DNA of 33,015 nt from a virus, in IMG/VR virus record IMGVR_UViG_3300034061_003140, positions 1 to 33,015 of that record; one strand, written 5' to 3'. Positions 32,094-33,015 of the stretch are shown piece by piece (positions within the stretch are counted from its first letter, which is position 1; every line of letters begins with the position of its first letter). Position numbers and translations under genes: made by a program. Under the pieces are notes generated by a model. That model was not told where the DNA came from. It searched no databases and saw nothing but the letters and a program-made list of their open reading frames with translations.

Positions 32094-32436
32094 TGGGCAG
32101 AGCCTCCAGCGCGCGACGGATGGTGTCAAGATCGCTGCGTTTCGGTATAAATCCTGCGCTCATGCAGTCAGACATTTCGTCAACTGTTTTAAGCGCCTGC
32201 TCCTTCAAGCTCGGTGGCTTGGGGCGGCGGTCTTCACGCAAGGTGATAAACCTGGAGTAACCACGGTTGCGGTGCCATTCACAACACGCATCCAACTCCC
32301 TGTCAGCACCCCACTGGGCGGCTTTGCTGGCGATCCACTGATCTTTCGGTCCCCACGCTTCTGGACAGTCAAAAGAAGTAGTCCATTGGCGCACCAGCTC
32401 CGGCGGTGGTGCCATTGCGTGCGTGTCACTCATTGG
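32069..32436 (-). repeat. Duplicated gene-junction sequence in the early operon
   Basis: 28 bp at 32069-32096 and at 32409-32436 differ at only two positions. Each copy covers the stop-start overlap of two consecutive genes and encodes the first residues M(S/T)DTHAMA of the downstream protein. Outside the block the genes share no similarity. It is 340 bp apart, direct in orientation. Confidence 0.85.
32086..32433 (-). CDS. Early protein of a family common in picocyanobacteria and cyanophages
   Basis: A 115-aa protein from ATG 32433. Its pattern is 'PPPELVRQW ... QWIASKAAQWGADRELDACCEWH ... RRPKPPSLKEQALKTVDEMS ... DLDTIRRALEALPND'. From memory, small proteins with 'AAxWGADxELxACCEW' and a C-terminal 'SLKEQALxxL...DTIRRALExLPxD' are widespread in Synechococcus/Cyanobium genomes and their phages; this is the best host clue in the window. 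The function is unknown. It overlaps both neighbours by 8 bp. Met residues further upstream belong to the other frame and are not used. Confidence 0.85.
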   Translation of the reverse strand: MSDTHAMAPPPELVRQWTTSFDCPEAWGPKDQWIASKAAQWGADRELDACCEWHRNRGYSRFITLREDRRPKPPSLKEQALKTVDEMSDCMSAGFIPKRSDLDTIRRALEALPND

Positions 32437-32581
32437 TTTCTTGTTTCTCGAGCGTGGCCAACACATGGCTGGCAAAGGCCGCGGCGACCACCGTCGCCTG
32501 GCTGTTGGGTGTGGTGCCATAGCTGTCCTTCCACCAATCCCGGTAGAGCTGGCACAGCTGCAGTTCAGTTGGCTTGATCAT
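32426..32581 (-). CDS. Small early protein of unknown function
   Basis: A 51-aa protein from ATG 32581: MIKPTELQLCQLYRDWWKDS, then YGTTPNSQATVVAAAFASHVLATLEKQETNE. The 'ELxLCxLYxxWWxDSYGxxPxxQAxxxxxxFAxxxL' pattern is protein-like and helical; I believe similar small proteins occur in cyanophage early regions. No function is known. Overlaps: 8 bp with the next gene and 17 bp with the previous one. Confidence 0.7.
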   Translation of the reverse strand: MIKPTELQLCQLYRDWWKDSYGTTPNSQATVVAAAFASHVLATLEKQETNE

Positions 32582-32744
32582 CTGTTTGCTCGAGGTCGAA
32601 AGGTTCTGTGCCTGAGATGAGGGCTTTTTCGGATTCAGGTGTCCACTTGTTGGCGAGCTGCCGGATATCGGCAGAGAGATCGACGTGTCCGTCAGCAGCA
32701 AGGCGTGCCGCTGTCTGAATCAATAGCTGGTGTGGTGCTCGCAT
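32565..32744 (-). CDS. First small early gene, unknown function
   Basis: A 59-aa protein from ATG 32744 (MRAPHQLLIQTAARLAADGH), continuing VDLSADIRQLANKWTPESEK and ending LEQTDDQAN. Short alpha-helical, acidic. ATG 32774 (MPSLPPFLSHMRAP...) is an alternative; neither has a clear Shine-Dalgarno. It is the first gene of the - strand arm in the window and lies downstream of the repeat-rich control region. The family is not recognised. Confidence 0.6.
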   Translation of the reverse strand: MRAPHQLLIQTAARLAADGHVDLSADIRQLANKWTPESEKALISGTEPFDLEQTDDQAN

Positions 32745-32783
32745 GTGTGAAAGGAACGGAGGTAGTGACGGCATGAGTGTGAG

Positions 32784-32815
32784 TGCTTGGCCAACGCAGA
32801 ACTTGCTTGGCCAAC
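32784..32815. promoter_or_regulatory. Two TTGGCCAA palindromes spaced 20 bp, candidate operator
   Basis: TGCTTGGCCAAC occurs at 32784-32795 and again at 32804-32815. Each copy holds the perfect palindrome TTGGCCAA, and the 20-bp spacing is about two helical turns, the pattern of a dimer-binding operator pair. It lies 40-70 bp upstream of the first early gene. No convincing sigma-70 -10/-35 pair accompanies it; the factor is unknown. Confidence 0.45.
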
Positions 32816-32846
32816 ACAGGGCCGGCCAGGCCACCCCCACCCTGGC

Positions 32847-32860
32847 GCCCCTGGCGGGGC
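32847..32860. other. Perfect GCCCC/GGGGC hairpin in CTGGCG-rich leader
   Basis: GCCCC (32847-32851) and GGGGC (32856-32860) frame the loop TGGC, within a stretch containing four CTGGCG words (32842-32876). There is no T-tract on either strand, so a terminator is unlikely. It is part of the 144-bp non-coding region (32745-32888) between the first early gene and the tandem array; otherwise that region holds only the TTGGCCAA boxes. Confidence 0.5.
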
Positions 32861-32888
32861 TGGCGGGGGCTGGCGTCGCATTGCTTAA

Positions 32889-33015
32889 CCGGTGACCCGG
32901 TGACCCGGTGACCCGGTGACCCGGTGACCCGGTGACCCGGTGACCCGGTGACCCGGTGACCCGGTGACCCGGTGACCCGGTGACCCGGTGACCCGGTGAC
33001 CCGGTGACCCGGTGA
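32889..33015. repeat. 8-bp tandem repeat (CCGGTGAC), about 15.9 copies, running off the window end
   Basis: From 32889 the unit CCGGTGAC is repeated without a single mismatch to the last base (127 bp, 15 full units plus 7 bases). Each unit contains GGTGACC, a pseudo-palindrome. T7 has arrays of short 7-bp repeats (SRL and SRR) flanking its terminal repeat, implicated in concatemer processing; a similar role is my inference. Perfect copies at a sequence end can also be an assembly artefact, since repeats stop assemblers. Confidence 0.9.

Noticed and set aside
731-32831. 15-base match GGGCCGGCCAGGCCA shared by terL (about 734) and the early leader (about 32819)
   Set aside because: GC-only low-complexity word inside a conserved protein motif in terL; likely chance.
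32889-33015. CRISPR array
   Set aside because: The 8-bp units are adjacent with no spacers; this is a simple tandem repeat.
1-33015. tRNA genes, photosynthesis genes, integrase or lysogeny repressor
   Set aside because: None was recognised on either strand, so a lytic lifestyle without classical cyanophage photosystem genes is the simplest reading of this window.

Overview
This window is most of the genome of a lytic T7-type podovirus (Autographiviridae-like). The calls rest on recognisable protein families in T7-like order: single-subunit RNA polymerase, gp2.5-type SSB, endonuclease I, primase-helicase, 5'-3' exonuclease, gp8 portal, gp9 scaffold, gp10 capsid, gp11/gp12 tail tubes, gp13-gp16 internal core and gp17 fibre. 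The high GC content, a flavin-dependent thymidylate synthase (ThyX), and small early proteins of a type I associate with picocyanobacteria and their phages point to a Synechococcus/Cyanobium host, probably freshwater. The host is an inference. No photosynthesis genes, tRNAs, integrase or CRISPR array are visible.

Layout. Positions 1-24006 (+ strand) carry packaging, virion and lysis genes: a truncated gene, TerL, a small protein, an M15 peptidase, two small proteins, portal, a small overlapping protein, scaffold, a strong terminator, major capsid protein, tail tubes A and B, four internal virion proteins, tail fibre, a fibre-associated protein and four small late proteins, two of them holin-like. 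Positions 23990-32744 (- strand) carry early and replication genes. Read in the direction of transcription they are: ten or so tiny overlapping early genes, RNA polymerase, SSB, endonuclease I, primase-helicase, a zinc-ribbon protein, ThyX and exonuclease. The two arms converge and overlap by 17 bp at 23990-24006. This differs from T7, where all genes are read from one strand. The last 127 bp are an 8-bp tandem repeat that runs off the window end, and the first gene is cut at position 1. The divergent control region and any terminal repeat should therefore lie across the window ends. No family A DNA polymerase gene is present; its usual slot between helicase and exonuclease holds the zinc-ribbon gene and thyX.

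The most unusual gene is at 14377-21870 (2497 aa), in the slot of T7 gp16 (1318 aa). It looks like a 'polyvalent' protein built into an ejected core protein. It has a conserved N-terminal segment, Pro/Ala linkers, an apparent ADP-ribosyltransferase-like domain (about residues 797-1055), an HExxH metallopeptidase-like domain (about 1085-1340) and a long C-terminal region of the kind found in large polyvalent proteins. The preceding gp15-like protein (926 aa) ends in what looks like a SleB-type cell-wall hydrolase domain. Together these suggest a DNA-ejection apparatus that both opens the wall and delivers protein-modifying enzymes to the host.

Working model: early genes and RNA polymerase are expressed first from the right end, the phage polymerase then transcribes the replication and virion arms, ThyX supplies dTMP, and the late arm builds the capsid, short tail and ejectosome and lyses the cell. 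All functional calls rest on reading the translations; no database search was run.
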